Assembly: GCF_002949735.1 (NCBI RefSeq) | Contig: NZ_CP026681.1 | Location: 7,904,501-7,968,500 of the forward strand | DNA from: Nostoc sp. 'Peltigera membranacea cyanobiont' N6 | Lineage (GTDB): Bacteria; Cyanobacteriota; Cyanobacteriia; Cyanobacteriales; Nostocaceae | Direction: 5' to 3' | Length of the DNA: 64,000 bases | Shown: positions 8,786 through 18,535 of the stretch, piece after piece | Layout: the number at the start of each line of letters is the position of its first letter | Numbering within the stretch: position 1 is the stretch's first letter | Position numbers and translations under genes: made by a program | Notes under the pieces: generated by a model | What the model was told of the DNA's origin: nothing | The model's database searches: none | What the model saw: the letters and a program-made list of their open reading frames with translations, nothing else

Positions 8786-8826
8786 TTATAAACCATAACT
8801 TATGTTGTTATAAACCATAACTTATG
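8786..8826. repeat. Two 19-bp direct repeats upstream of the permease gene
   Basis: TTATAAACCATAACTTATG occurs at 8786-8804 and again at 8808-8826, a 22-bp period (two helical turns). The position, 80 bases before the permease start, suits tandem regulator binding sites. Confidence 0.6.
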
Positions 8827-8906
8827 ATGTCGAGTTTAGCAGCTAGTCCAAAAAAATTATTATATGAACCACTGACTTAAAATTTTTAAAACGCAACTTA
8901 AGAATT

Positions 8907-9773
8907 ATGGATACACAATTCGCCCAACTAATCGTCAATGGAATTGCGGTAGGAAGCATTATTGCTCTAGCCGCAGTCGGACTCACTCTTACTTATGGAA
9001 TTTTACGGTTATCGAACTTTGCTCATGGTGACTTTCTGACTTTAGGAGCCTATCTCACTTGGCTGATCAATAGTATTGGAGTTAATATTTGGCTGTCAAT
9101 GATCCTGGCGGCAATAGGAACAGTAGCAGCAATGCTCTTATCGGAAAAGTTATTGTGGTCTAGGATGCGCTCTATCCGTGCTACTTCCACTACGCTAATT
9201 ATTATTTCTATCGGACTTGCCTTATTTCTTCGCAATGGCATTATTTTGATCTGGGGTGGCAAGAACCAAAATTATAATTTGCCTGTTACCACAGCTTTAG
9301 ACATCTTTGGCTTAAAGGTACCGCAAAATCAATTATTGGTATTGGGGTTAGCTGTGCTAGCAATTTTGGGGCTGCATTACTTGCTGCAAAATACCAAAAT
9401 TGGTAAGGCGATGCGAGCAGTTGCTGACGATCTGGACTTAGCCAGGGTTTCAGGTATCAATGTTGACCGAGTAATTTTCTGGACTTGGCTAATTGCTGGC
9501 ACTCTTACGTCATTAGGCGGCAGTATGTATGGTTTAATTACAGCCGTGCGTCCCAATATGGGGTGGTTCTTAATTCTACCGTTATTTGCCTCAGTGATTC
9601 TTGGGGGGATTGGCAACCCTTACGGTGCGATCGCAGCAGCTTTTATCATTGGCATCGTTCAAGAAATCAGCACGCCCTGGCTGGGTTCACAGTATAAACA
9701 GGGTGTAGCACTGTTAATCATGATTTTGGTGCTGCTCATTCGTCCCAAAGGTTTATTCAAAGGAACGATTTGA
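8907..9773 (+). CDS. Branched-chain/neutral amino-acid ABC transporter permease (LivH/NatD type)
   Basis: This 288-residue inner-membrane protein has about eight hydrophobic helices and matches the LivH permease family. LSNFAHGDFLTLGAY near residue 35 and the EAA-like loop GKAMRAVADDLDLARVSGIN near residue 170 (contacting the ATPase) are diagnostic. In Anabaena the equivalent subunit is NatD of the N-I neutral amino-acid uptake system. No ATPase, second permease or binding protein gene lies beside it, so the transporter genes are scattered, as I recall for the nat genes. The upstream 19-bp direct repeats may control it. Confidence 0.88.
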   Translation: MDTQFAQLIVNGIAVGSIIALAAVGLTLTYGILRLSNFAHGDFLTLGAYLTWLINSIGVNIWLSMILAAIGTVAAMLLSEKLLWSRMRSIRATSTTLIIISIGLALFLRNGIILIWGGKNQNYNLPVTTALDIFGLKVPQNQLLVLGLAVLAILGLHYLLQNTKIGKAMRAVADDLDLARVSGINVDRVIFWTWLIAGTLTSLGGSMYGLITAVRPNMGWFLILPLFASVILGGIGNPYGAIAAAFIIGIVQEISTPWLGSQYKQGVALLIMILVLLIRPKGLFKGTI

Positions 9774-9794
9774 GCAGCACCACCCCACTTCTAA

Positions 9795-9944
9795 CTATTC
9801 AATAATGTGGAAATACCAGGCTGCTACCAGGAAATTGATAGCTAATAAGAATATTGCCCAGCCTGTGCGATAGGGGTAGGGAGGTTTAGCTCCACTGTCG
9901 GCAACTGGGGAATTTGCAGGATTCTTTGTTGTTTTAGCGGTCAT
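9795..9944 (-). CDS. psaX: Photosystem I subunit PsaX
   Basis: This 49-residue ORF has an N-terminal polar stretch rich in Thr/Asn/Ser and one transmembrane helix. The C-terminal segment YRTGWAIFLLAINFLVAAWY closely follows the PsaX sequence I remember from Thermosynechococcus (FRTFWAVLLLAINFLVAAYY). PsaX is a small peripheral photosystem I subunit found only in some cyanobacteria, bound next to PsaB and PsaF/J. ATG at 9942-9944 is preceded on the minus strand by the purine-rich AGGAGAAT. It is convergent with the permease gene. It was missed by length-limited ORF calling. Confidence 0.85.
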   Translation of the reverse strand: MTAKTTKNPANSPVADSGAKPPYPYRTGWAIFLLAINFLVAAWYFHIIE

Positions 9945-10040
9945 AATCCGATTCTCCTAATGTCATGACTTTCTAAGAAATACCAAACTGGCGTACCAAA
10001 TACCCAAATTCTTTAAGAATATTTGTGTAAATTTGGGAAT

Positions 10041-10071
10041 GGGGCATTGGGCATTGGGCATTGGGCATTGG
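10041..10071. repeat. GGGCATT heptamer tandem repeat
   Basis: Four consecutive GGGCATT heptamers lie just downstream of lipA, next to a CTCCC-rich stretch. It is a Nostoc-type short tandem repeat. Confidence 0.8.
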
Positions 10072-10086
10072 TTTTTCCCCTGCTCC

Positions 10087-11013
10087 CTACTCCCCACTCC
10101 CTCCTCCCTTCTCTCCAGCATGATAGGAACTGCGAACCAGAGGCCCAGACCGGACATGGTTGAATCCCATTTCCCATGCTAATCTGCCGAGTTGATCGAA
10201 TTCCTCTGGAGTCCAATATTTTTGGACTGGGAGATGTTCTAAGGAAGGACGCATATACTGTCCGAGAGTCAAGCGATCGCACTCCACAGCCCTTAAATCA
10301 GCCATTGCTTCAATAACTTCATCAAGTGTTTCGCCGTGTCCCAGCATCAAACCTGATTTGGTGGGAATTGTCGAATCGATTTCTTTGATCGTAGCTAGTA
10401 CTGAAAGTGAGCGATCGTATTTGGCTCCCCGACGCACTGGCCCAGTTAACCGCCGCACTGTCTCGATATTGTGATTGAAACACGCTGGTTTAGCTTTCAC
10501 AACCATCGCTATTCGTTGGCGTTGACCTAATTCCCCAACACCAGCACCACCCCAAAAATCTGGAGTCAGCACTTCAATTTGAGTTTCTGGGTTCAACTGG
10601 CGGATAGTAGCGATCGTCTCCACAAAATGCCCTGCGCCTTGATCGGGCAAGTCATCACGGGCAACAGAAGTCAGCACCACATAACGCAATCCCAAAAGCT
10701 GTACAGCCTCTGCTACCTTTTGGGGTTCCTCTAAATCAAGAGGCATCGGTGAATGACCTTTATCTACTTGACAAAAAGCACAAGAGCGCGTGCAAGTAGG
10801 CCCCATTAGCAAGAAAGTTGCAGTTTTTTGGGCATAGCACTCTCCCCGGTTAGGACAGCGCCCTTCTTCACAAATTGTGTGAATTTGGCGCTGTTTAATA
10901 ATGCGTTGTACGGTAGATATTTCACTGGCCTTACCGATAGGGCGACGTAACCAGCTAGGCATTGCTGCAATTTCAGACTTTAGTTCAGCTTGTTGTGGCG
11001 AAATCATAGACAT
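10087..11013 (-). CDS. lipA: Lipoyl synthase
   Basis: This radical-SAM enzyme inserts two sulfurs into protein-bound octanoyl groups, making lipoyl cofactors for 2-oxoacid dehydrogenases and glycine cleavage. The 308 residues contain the auxiliary-cluster cysteines CEEGRCPNRGEC, the radical-SAM motif CTRSCAFC and the C-terminal RSSYHA block with its essential serine. The last residues (GEKGGGSGE) are encoded by the CTCCC-type repeat DNA that abuts the gene, so the tail is probably not functional. Nostoc-like genomes often have two lipA copies; this could be either. Confidence 0.95.
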   Translation of the reverse strand: MSMISPQQAELKSEIAAMPSWLRRPIGKASEISTVQRIIKQRQIHTICEEGRCPNRGECYAQKTATFLLMGPTCTRSCAFCQVDKGHSPMPLDLEEPQKVAEAVQLLGLRYVVLTSVARDDLPDQGAGHFVETIATIRQLNPETQIEVLTPDFWGGAGVGELGQRQRIAMVVKAKPACFNHNIETVRRLTGPVRRGAKYDRSLSVLATIKEIDSTIPTKSGLMLGHGETLDEVIEAMADLRAVECDRLTLGQYMRPSLEHLPVQKYWTPEEFDQLGRLAWEMGFNHVRSGPLVRSSYHAGEKGGGSGE

Positions 11014-11350
11014 CCAAGCAAGATACGGATACTAGAGGAGTGTTGTGTCAATTAACAAATGATAGATAACAATAGACGCAGCAAACGGGAAATACGGGAA
11101 CACTCTGAATGAAATCACCATGTCTCCGTGTCCTTTATGCCTCAAATCAAAGCTAAAGCCTTAAATATCACCATGACATAAATCGAAAAAACAGTAAGCA
11201 AGGGTTTTGTAAAACACCTATAACAATGTCATTTATACCGAAATATACTATCCCCCAATTGCTAGAAATTTTGTATATAGTGGGAGGATTCTCAAGGACA
11301 ATCGGCAAAGCCGCTATTTACACTTAAAGTTTCTGTTAGAGCAAACAGTC
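11014..11350. other. Intergenic region between divergent lipA and a response regulator
   Basis: No open frame or clear terminator was seen. It must hold the promoters of both divergent genes, but no box was convincing. Confidence 0.5.
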
Positions 11351-12037
11351 GTGGCAAGCAACAAGATTTTAGTTATCGATGACACTACAGTTGTCAGGGT
11401 AAAAGTACGAGAAATGTTGCCTCCGGGCAATTTTGAGGTACTGGAAGCAAAAGACGGTTTAGAAGGACTAAATTTTATCCTTCAGGAAAAACTCAGCCTG
11501 ATTATGCTGGATTTCCTGTTGCCTAAAATGAGTGGCTGGGAGGTTTTCCAGAAAGTTCAAGCCGATCCGGAATTAAGGAAAATTCCTTTGGTGATCATGT
11601 CTGGTCGCAAGGAAGAAGTAACTGAGAAAATCACAGAACCCTTTGAATACTTTGAATTTCTGGGCAAACCTTTCGATCAAAAGCAACTAATTAACGCAAT
11701 TAAGTTAGCGATGACCAAGGCGAAACAGCCACGCCCAGAATTAGTTGCAGTGGGAGCGGGGGTTGCTGTTAAAAATAGCACAGTTACAACCTCTAGTGTT
11801 GCAACTGCTACAGTGGCAGCCCCTAGCGTCGCAAACACTGCGACGTTAGCAACTCCAACTGCTGCAAATACTGCGATGCCTACGGCGGCAAGCAACGCAA
11901 CCCCTACTACCGGAGGAGTCTCTGAGGCAGAAATTAATGCCTTGAACGAGAAAATTGTCAAAATGCAAGCTGAAATCGATGGCTTGAAGAAACAGCTAAC
12001 TCAGGTTGTGACTTTTATTAAACAAAAAATCAAGTAG
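11351..12037 (+). CDS. Response regulator with low-complexity linker and coiled-coil tail
   Basis: Starts at GTG (no ATG fits); 228 residues. Residues 1-125 form a CheY-like receiver with the acidic pair DD near residue 10, phospho-acceptor Asp in MLDFLLPK and Lys in LGKPF. An Ala/Thr/Val-rich low-complexity linker (about 130-190) follows, made of near-repeats such as VANTATLATPTAANTA. The C-terminal ~40 residues (INALNEKIVKMQAEIDGLKK) predict a coiled coil. There is no DNA-binding domain, so it probably acts by protein contact. Similar single-receiver proteins occur in cyanobacterial taxis or gliding loci, but no such genes are beside it. Confidence 0.88.
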   Translation: MASNKILVIDDTTVVRVKVREMLPPGNFEVLEAKDGLEGLNFILQEKLSLIMLDFLLPKMSGWEVFQKVQADPELRKIPLVIMSGRKEEVTEKITEPFEYFEFLGKPFDQKQLINAIKLAMTKAKQPRPELVAVGAGVAVKNSTVTTSSVATATVAAPSVANTATLATPTAANTAMPTAASNATPTTGGVSEAEINALNEKIVKMQAEIDGLKKQLTQVVTFIKQKIK

Positions 12038-12638
12038 CATTTGTCCTCATTATTATTATCGCAGTCGAAAACACCCCGTTTTTCATAACGGGTGTCCGAT
12101 TAAAAGCGGGTAAAAATAGTTAGTTCAAAAACACTTATGTTGACAAATCATCGTTGACAACAAAATTCAAAAACAGGAAAAAATAACTAGCAATTATCTG
12201 CGCCTTTATAATTTTTGAATTTTGAATTCTCTATTCGTGCAGCGTCTTCGAAGGAGAAGATGTTTACACTCTAAAAAAGCAGTCTTAAACCCACTAAACC
12301 TGCCGCAGTTTGCTCTTAACCTAAGAAGAACGGCAGGCTTTTTTGTTGTTTAATTTGCTATCTCCAAAATCTACATCACAACTCGATAGCTGTCCCACAG
12401 AAAAAAGCACCAATAGCAAATATTTACCAGATAAATTTAGTAACAATATGGTTGGTAAACTTATGTCTTTATACCCAAATTATCCTGTTCATAATTACAT
12501 AGTTCAAGAGCAGATATTTAGGTAAAAAATATTTTTCTTAATCCAAACTAAACAAATGAAATTCTTATTTCATGATAATGATAGCCTTCACACGGGAATA
12601 CTAAACCATAGAAACAAGAATTATGAGCATAGTCTGCG
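12038..12638. other. Intergenic region with one terminator and AT-rich leader
   Basis: Holds an imperfect inverted repeat near 12071-12096 (ACACCCCGT / ACGGGTGT) and the terminator at 12298-12344. A 60-codon frame at 12343-12525 starts inside the terminator at TTG and is not credible. Confidence 0.5.
12298..12344 (+). terminator. Terminator-like hairpin
   Basis: Arms CCTGCCG (12299-12305) and CGGCAGG (12331-12337) are followed by CTTTTTT. It is 260 bases after the response-regulator stop, so an untranslated tail or small RNA may end here. Confidence 0.65.
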
Positions 12639-15600
12639 ATGTTAGTAGTATTAGATACATTATATGCGTTTCCTGGCTATCGCATCACTGAGCAAATTTA
12701 CTCCGGCAGTAAAACCCTAGTTTATCGGGGCATTAGAGAACAAGACCAAAAACTAGTCATTCTCAAGTTAATGCGGAACGAATATCCTACGTTCGCAGAA
12801 ATCGCCCAGTTCCGCAATCAATATATCATTACCAAAAACCTCGATCTTCCTGGGATAGTCAAAACCTATAGCTTAGAAAGCTACCGTAATACCTACGCCC
12901 TAGTGATGGAAGATTTTGGTGGCATTTCTCTACAAGATTGGCGACTAGAGAATAAGGAGAAGGAGGAAAATTTTCTTTCCCTCAATGAGTTTTTCCCCAT
13001 TGCTATTAAAATTACTTCTACCCTTGAAGGATTGCATAGCGATCGCATCATTCACAAAGATATCAAGCCTGCCAATATTCTAATAAATCCTACCACAGAT
13101 GAAATAAAAATCATCGATTTTAGTATAGCTACTCTCCTACCAAGAGAAATTAAATTTCTCACTAATCCCAACATCTTAGAAGGGACTTTGGCTTACATTT
13201 CTCCAGAACAAACTGGAAGGATGAACCGAGGTATCGACTATCGGACTGATTTTTATTCCCTTGGTGTTACCTTCTTTCACCTCCTCACTGGACAGTTACC
13301 CTTCACCACTAAAGATCCGATGGAGTTGGTTTACTCTCATATCGCCAAACAATCGCTAAAAGCCAGCCGGATTAACTCTAAGATTCCGGCAATTTTGTCT
13401 GAGATTATTAGTAAACTGATGGCAAAAAATGCCGAAGACCGCTATCAGAGTGCTTTGGGGTTAAAGCATGACTTGGAGGTGTGCCAAAACCAGTGGCAAG
13501 ATACAGGAAATATTGCCCCTTTTAAACTAGGTGTGAGGGACATCTCAGACCGTTTTGTAATCCCTGAAAAACTCTATGGTCGCCAAGCTGAAGTTGAAAC
13601 CCTACTCGCTGCTTTTAAGCGTGTGACAGAAGGGGCAACAGAAATGATATTAGTTGCGGGTTTCTCTGGCATTGGTAAAACTGCTGTGGTCAATGAAGTC
13701 CATAAACCTATTGTCCGGCAGCGTAGTTACTTCATCAAAGGAAAATTTGACCAGTTTCAACGTGACATTCCCTTATCAGGATTGGTGCAAGCTTTTCGGG
13801 ACTTAATCGGGCAACTACTCTCAGAGACTGATGCCCAAATTCAACAATGGAAAGCCAAAATTCTGCTGGAATTGGGTACACAGACCCAGGTAATTATCGA
13901 TGTAATTCCTGAACTCGAACAAATTATTGGTAAGCAACCTGCTGTTACAGAACTCTCTGGCAGTGCTGCCAAAAATCGTTTCAATTTATTGTTTAAAAAA
14001 TTTATTCAAATTTTCACAACTAAAGAACATCCCCTAGTTATCTTTCTTGATGACTTACAATGGGCAGATACAGCCTCTTTAAAGTTAATTCAGTTATTAA
14101 TATGTGAAAGCCTATTGTGTTCTGTTTCAGAAAAGGCAGAACAGAGACATGAAAATCAGGGAGGCTTATTGTTAATTGGTTCTTATCGAGATAATGAAGT
14201 TTTCAAGGTAGATCCCCTTTATTTTACATTACAAGAGATTGAAAGATCGGGAGCAACCATTAATACAATCACTCTAGCACCCTTAAATCAGGGTGATTTA
14301 AATCATCTAATTGCTGATACTCTACATTGTCCTGAAGTCGTTGCAGTTCCTCTCACGCAAATGGTGTTTGCAAAAACGAAAGGCAACCCATTCTTTTCCG
14401 TCCAATTCCTCAAGTCTTTACATGATGATGGGCTAATATTATTAAACTTTGATGTCGGTCATTGGCAGTATGATATTTCCAAAGTCAAAGAGTTAGCTCT
14501 CACAGATGATGTAGTAGAATTTATTGCCCTCCAAATAGAGAAATTGCCAATATATACCCAAAAGGTTCTGAAACTAGCTGCCTGTATTGGTAATCAATTT
14601 GACTTAAAAAGTCTAGCGATCGTCAATGAAAAATCTGTAGTAGATACAGCATCAGACTTATGGCAAGCATTACTTGATGGATTAGTTTTACCACAGGCTG
14701 AGAATTACAATATTTTTGCAAAAGAAAATACTAATCAAGAATTTATTGTTCATGGAATAGAATCTACCCAATTTTCAAGTTCTAATTTACAGCTACCTAA
14801 ATATAAATTCGTACACGATCGAGTTCAGCAAGCCGCTTATTCTTTGATTCCTGAAGAACAAAAAAAGCCAATTCACTTAAAAATTGGGCTACTGTTATTG
14901 AACAATATTCCGGTTGCAGAACAGGAAGAAAAGATTTTTGAGCTTGTCAATCAGTTTAATATCGCAGTAGAATTCATCTCCCCTCAAGCTAAACGAGATG
15001 AACTAGCCCAGATGAATCTGACTGCTGGACGTAAAGCTTTAGCATCAACAGCTTATCCATCGGCTGTGAAGTATTTAACTATCGGCATCCAACTGCTGAC
15101 AGATAATGGCTGGGAGACTAAATATAAGCTAATTCTAGCTTTGTATGAGACAGCAGCAGAGGCAGCGTATCTAGCTGGCGACTTTAAGCAAATGGAGCAA
15201 TTAGTAGAGGTAGTGTTGGCACGAGCAAAAACACTACTGGAGAAAGTAAAAGTTTATGAAGTCAAAATTAAAGCCTATGGAGCGCAGAATCAAGCACTAG
15301 AATCTGTCAGGACTGCGCTAAGTGTTCTAAAGTTGTTAGAAGTTGAGTTACCTGAAAATCCTAGCCAGTTAGATATTCAGCGATCGCTAGCTGAATTAAC
15401 ATCAAATTTAAATGGAAAGTGTATTGAAGATTTAATTGATCTACCAGAAATGGTGGCAGAACAAACATTGGTAGTTATGCAGATTCTATCCAATGCACTT
15501 TTTTTCGCCTATGCAGTCACTCCTGAACTTTTTCTACTGATTGTTCTTAAACAAATCAACTTATCACTCAAATATGGTAACGCTCCCTTGTCCGCCTTTG

Positions 15601-18320
15601 CATACGTTCTTTACGGAACGATCCTCTGTAGCGAAAAGGGAGATATTCAGTCTGGCTATCATTTTGGCAAACTGGCTTTAAGTTTGGTAGCTAAGTACAA
15701 TGCCAAAGAAGTTGAAGCAAAAGTCATGGAGGTATTTCATGCAGGTATCCGGCATTGGAAGGAGCATCCGAAGGAAACATTAAATCCTTTACTAGAGGCT
15801 TACTCTCTGGCGATGGAAACAGGATGTTTAGAATTTGCAGCCTTAGATATTCAGTCTTATTGCTTCAGTTCTTATTCCATAGGTAGAGAACTAACAGGGC
15901 TGGAACGCGAGATGGCAAACTACAGTAATGTCCTGAATCAAATCAAGCAAGAAAGAGCGTTTAACTGGAATTGCATCTATCAACAGAGTGTCTTAAATTT
16001 ACTAGGCGTTGCAAAAGATCCTTGTCGTTTAATTGGTGAAGCCTATGATGAGGAAAAAATGCTGCCACTTCACTTGGAAGCCAAGGATGGAATCGGACTT
16101 TTATATTTATATTTTCATAAACTACATTTATGCTATTTGTTTCAGCAGTTCCCTCAAGCAACTGAAAATGCTACCCTAGCAGAAAAATATTTAGATAGTG
16201 GTACAGGACAACTGGTTGTTCCTTTTTTCTATTTTTACGATTCTCTGGCTAAACTGGCGGTGTACAATGACGCATCTGATTCAGAACAAAAGTGCATTCT
16301 CGATAAGGTGCAAGCTAATCAGGAAAAGATACAATATTGGGCATATCACGCCCCAATGAATAATTTGCATAAATTTTATTTGGTGGAGGCAGAAAGACAT
16401 CGGGTTGGAGAGAAATATCTTGAGGCAATGGAAGCATACGATTGTGCTATCTCCCTAGCTCAAGAACATGACTACAAGAATGAAGTAGCTTTAGCTCAGG
16501 AACTGGCAGCTAAATTTTATCTCAAATGGGGCAAGCAAAAAATTGCCCAAACCTACTTAATTGATGCCTACTATGGATACGTTAACTGGGGAGCAAAAGC
16601 CAAAGTTGACGATTTGGTAAAACGTTATCCCCAATTACTTACTCCTATATTCCAGCAAGAAAAACTTAGCATCCCTACTAGGGAGGAAAGCAGTTCTTTA
16701 ATCAACACATCTATATCATCTCTGTCTACTTTGAGTAATTATCAAACTGTTATTGGCTCATCGAAGACAAGTATTTCTGATTCTCTGGATTTAGCCGCAT
16801 TCATTAAAGCTTCTCAAGCACTCTCTGGGGAAATCGAGCTTGAGCGACTACTTTCTACTTTGATGGAAGTTGTTATGGAGAATGCAGGAGCCTCGAAATG
16901 CGCTTTAGTTTTGAGCGAAGGGAATAACTTAGCATTAACTGTCACGGCTATTTGTTCAAGTTCCAATTTTGAGCATACCTACACTGAGTTTCCATCCACT
17001 TCCCTTGAGTCAAGCTACGATGTTCCCATCACTTTGATTAACTATGTTAAGCGCTCCAGAGAAATCTTAGTTATTGATGATGCAATGGCTGTTTCTTTTC
17101 TCGCAGGTGACAACTATATTATTAGCGAAGAGCCTAAGAGTTTATTGTCTATACCTCTTCTAAATCAAGGTAAATTGATTGGGATTCTTTACCTAGAAAA
17201 TCAGCTTACCACAGGAGCCTTTACACGCGATCGCGTAGAAGTCCTCAAACTCCTCACCACTCAAGCAGCAATCTCTCTAGAAAATGCTATCCTCTACAAA
17301 AATTTGGCCCAAGCTAAAGAAAGCTTGGAGGAATACAATCATACCCTAGAGGATAAAGTCCAGAAAAGAACGCAGGAAATCAATGACAAAAATCACAGTT
17401 TACAACAGGCTCTCCAAGAATTACAACGTACCCAGATCCAATTGATTCAAAGTGAAAAAATGTCCTCTTTGGGACAAATGGTGGCGGGAATTGCCCATGA
17501 AATCAATAACCCCATCAACTTTATTCATGGCAATATTAATCATGCCAGCGAATATGTTCAAGATTTGCTAGATTTGATAGTTATTTATCAGCAAGAATAT
17601 CCCCATCCTTCGCCTTTAGTTGAAGAGAAATCTGAGGAGATTGACATACCTTTTCTAGCAGCAGACTTGCTAAAAATTTTAGATTCCATGAAGGTTGGGA
17701 GTTTGCGTATCCGAAATATTGTTTTGGGCCTACGCAACTTTTCTCGTCTAGATGAATCTGAGATGAAGCCTGTAGATATTCATCAGGGGATAGACAGCAC
17801 TTTAATGATTTTACAACACCGATTTCAAGAAAAGAGCAATTTTCCTGAAATTGAAGTCATCAAAGAATATGGAAATTTACCAGAAGTTATGTGTTACCCC
17901 GGTCAATTGAATCAGGTGTTTATGAATATCCTGAGTAATGCAATCGATGCTTTAGAAGATTCATTTATCATTGGTCATCAATCACTGGTAAATCACGAAG
18001 AACAAATAACCAAGAATATAGACGCATCAGCAGATTCTCATTTGGTAGGACAAATTCACATCTTGACTGAACTAACAGATTCTAATACAGCGATAATTCG
18101 GATTGCTGATAACGGTTGTGGTATGACAAAAGCGGTGCAGCATAAAATATTTGACCCATTTTTCACTACCAAGTCGGTAGGAAGTGGCACAGGGTTAGGG
18201 TTGTCCATTAGCTATCAGATTATTGTAGACAAACACAAAGGTAGTTTGAACTGTGATTCTACGCCAGGAGAGGGAACTAAGTTTACGATTGAGATACCGA
18301 TGCAACAGTTAGAGGGCTAG
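12639..18320 (+). CDS. Giant Ser/Thr kinase-AAA ATPase-GAF-histidine kinase (HstK-like)
   Basis: 1893 residues, cytoplasmic. Domains in order: a Ser/Thr kinase (about 10-280) with catalytic Lys43, HKD 139-141, Asn146 and DFS in place of DFG at 160-162; an AAA/STAND ATPase with Walker A GFSGIGKT (about 341-348) and Walker B IFLDDLQWAD (about 465-474); a long helical TPR-like region (about 720-1340); a GAF domain (about 1390-1545); a coiled coil; and a histidine kinase with H-box AHEINNP (His1620), N-box NQVFMNILSNAIDAL and G-boxes DNGCGM and GSGTGLGLSI. This matches the Anabaena HstK family, which joins eukaryotic-type and two-component signalling. It converges with the P450 gene. A kinase beside terpene/P450 genes recurs in Nostoc. 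Confidence 0.95.
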   Translation: MLVVLDTLYAFPGYRITEQIYSGSKTLVYRGIREQDQKLVILKLMRNEYPTFAEIAQFRNQYIITKNLDLPGIVKTYSLESYRNTYALVMEDFGGISLQDWRLENKEKEENFLSLNEFFPIAIKITSTLEGLHSDRIIHKDIKPANILINPTTDEIKIIDFSIATLLPREIKFLTNPNILEGTLAYISPEQTGRMNRGIDYRTDFYSLGVTFFHLLTGQLPFTTKDPMELVYSHIAKQSLKASRINSKIPAILSEIISKLMAKNAEDRYQSALGLKHDLEVCQNQWQDTGNIAPFKLGVRDISDRFVIPEKLYGRQAEVETLLAAFKRVTEGATEMILVAGFSGIGKTAVVNEVHKPIVRQRSYFIKGKFDQFQRDIPLSGLVQAFRDLIGQLLSETDAQIQQWKAKILLELGTQTQVIIDVIPELEQIIGKQPAVTELSGSAAKNRFNLLFKKFIQIFTTKEHPLVIFLDDLQWADTASLKLIQLLICESLLCSVSEKAEQRHENQGGLLLIGSYRDNEVFKVDPLYFTLQEIERSGATINTITLAPLNQGDLNHLIADTLHCPEVVAVPLTQMVFAKTKGNPFFSVQFLKSLHDDGLILLNFDVGHWQYDISKVKELALTDDVVEFIALQIEKLPIYTQKVLKLAACIGNQFDLKSLAIVNEKSVVDTASDLWQALLDGLVLPQAENYNIFAKENTNQEFIVHGIESTQFSSSNLQLPKYKFVHDRVQQAAYSLIPEEQKKPIHLKIGLLLLNNIPVAEQEEKIFELVNQFNIAVEFISPQAKRDELAQMNLTAGRKALASTAYPSAVKYLTIGIQLLTDNGWETKYKLILALYETAAEAAYLAGDFKQMEQLVEVVLARAKTLLEKVKVYEVKIKAYGAQNQALESVRTALSVLKLLEVELPENPSQLDIQRSLAELTSNLNGKCIEDLIDLPEMVAEQTLVVMQILSNALFFAYAVTPELFLLIVLKQINLSLKYGNAPLSAFAYVLYGTILCSEKGDIQSGYHFGKLALSLVAKYNAKEVEAKVMEVFHAGIRHWKEHPKETLNPLLEAYSLAMETGCLEFAALDIQSYCFSSYSIGRELTGLEREMANYSNVLNQIKQERAFNWNCIYQQSVLNLLGVAKDPCRLIGEAYDEEKMLPLHLEAKDGIGLLYLYFHKLHLCYLFQQFPQATENATLAEKYLDSGTGQLVVPFFYFYDSLAKLAVYNDASDSEQKCILDKVQANQEKIQYWAYHAPMNNLHKFYLVEAERHRVGEKYLEAMEAYDCAISLAQEHDYKNEVALAQELAAKFYLKWGKQKIAQTYLIDAYYGYVNWGAKAKVDDLVKRYPQLLTPIFQQEKLSIPTREESSSLINTSISSLSTLSNYQTVIGSSKTSISDSLDLAAFIKASQALSGEIELERLLSTLMEVVMENAGASKCALVLSEGNNLALTVTAICSSSNFEHTYTEFPSTSLESSYDVPITLINYVKRSREILVIDDAMAVSFLAGDNYIISEEPKSLLSIPLLNQGKLIGILYLENQLTTGAFTRDRVEVLKLLTTQAAISLENAILYKNLAQAKESLEEYNHTLEDKVQKRTQEINDKNHSLQQALQELQRTQIQLIQSEKMSSLGQMVAGIAHEINNPINFIHGNINHASEYVQDLLDLIVIYQQEYPHPSPLVEEKSEEIDIPFLAADLLKILDSMKVGSLRIRNIVLGLRNFSRLDESEMKPVDIHQGIDSTLMILQHRFQEKSNFPEIEVIKEYGNLPEVMCYPGQLNQVFMNILSNAIDALEDSFIIGHQSLVNHEEQITKNIDASADSHLVGQIHILTELTDSNTAIIRIADNGCGMTKAVQHKIFDPFFTTKSVGSGTGLGLSISYQIIVDKHKGSLNCDSTPGEGTKFTIEIPMQQLEG

Positions 18321-18355
18321 ATTAGTAATCTGTCAAGCCCAAATATAAGAGTGTT

Positions 18356-18388
18356 AAAAACCCAGCTTTTCTGAAAACCTGGGTTTTT
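18356..18388. terminator. Bidirectional terminator between kinase and P450 genes
   Basis: Arms AAAAACCCAG (18356-18365) and CTGGGTTTTT (18379-18388) are perfectly complementary, with a T-run on either strand. It fits the convergent gene ends. Confidence 0.85.
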
Positions 18389-18535
18389 AATTACACGCCA
18401 CCGGAAAAACTGGTCGTAAATCTATTTTTTGTAGATTGGGTTTTACTCCACTCTACTCAACCTAACAATTTTAAAAACCTAATTTGTTCCAAAAAATAGA
18501 TTTCTAGTATTTATTAAAATAGCTCTGATAGATTC

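Noticed and set aside
10021..10071. GGGCATT repeats as a possible CRISPR array
   Set aside because: The units are 7 bp with no spacers; this is an ordinary short tandem repeat.
12343..12525. 60-codon frame before the giant kinase
   Set aside because: Starts at TTG inside a terminator hairpin and has no protein-like pattern.
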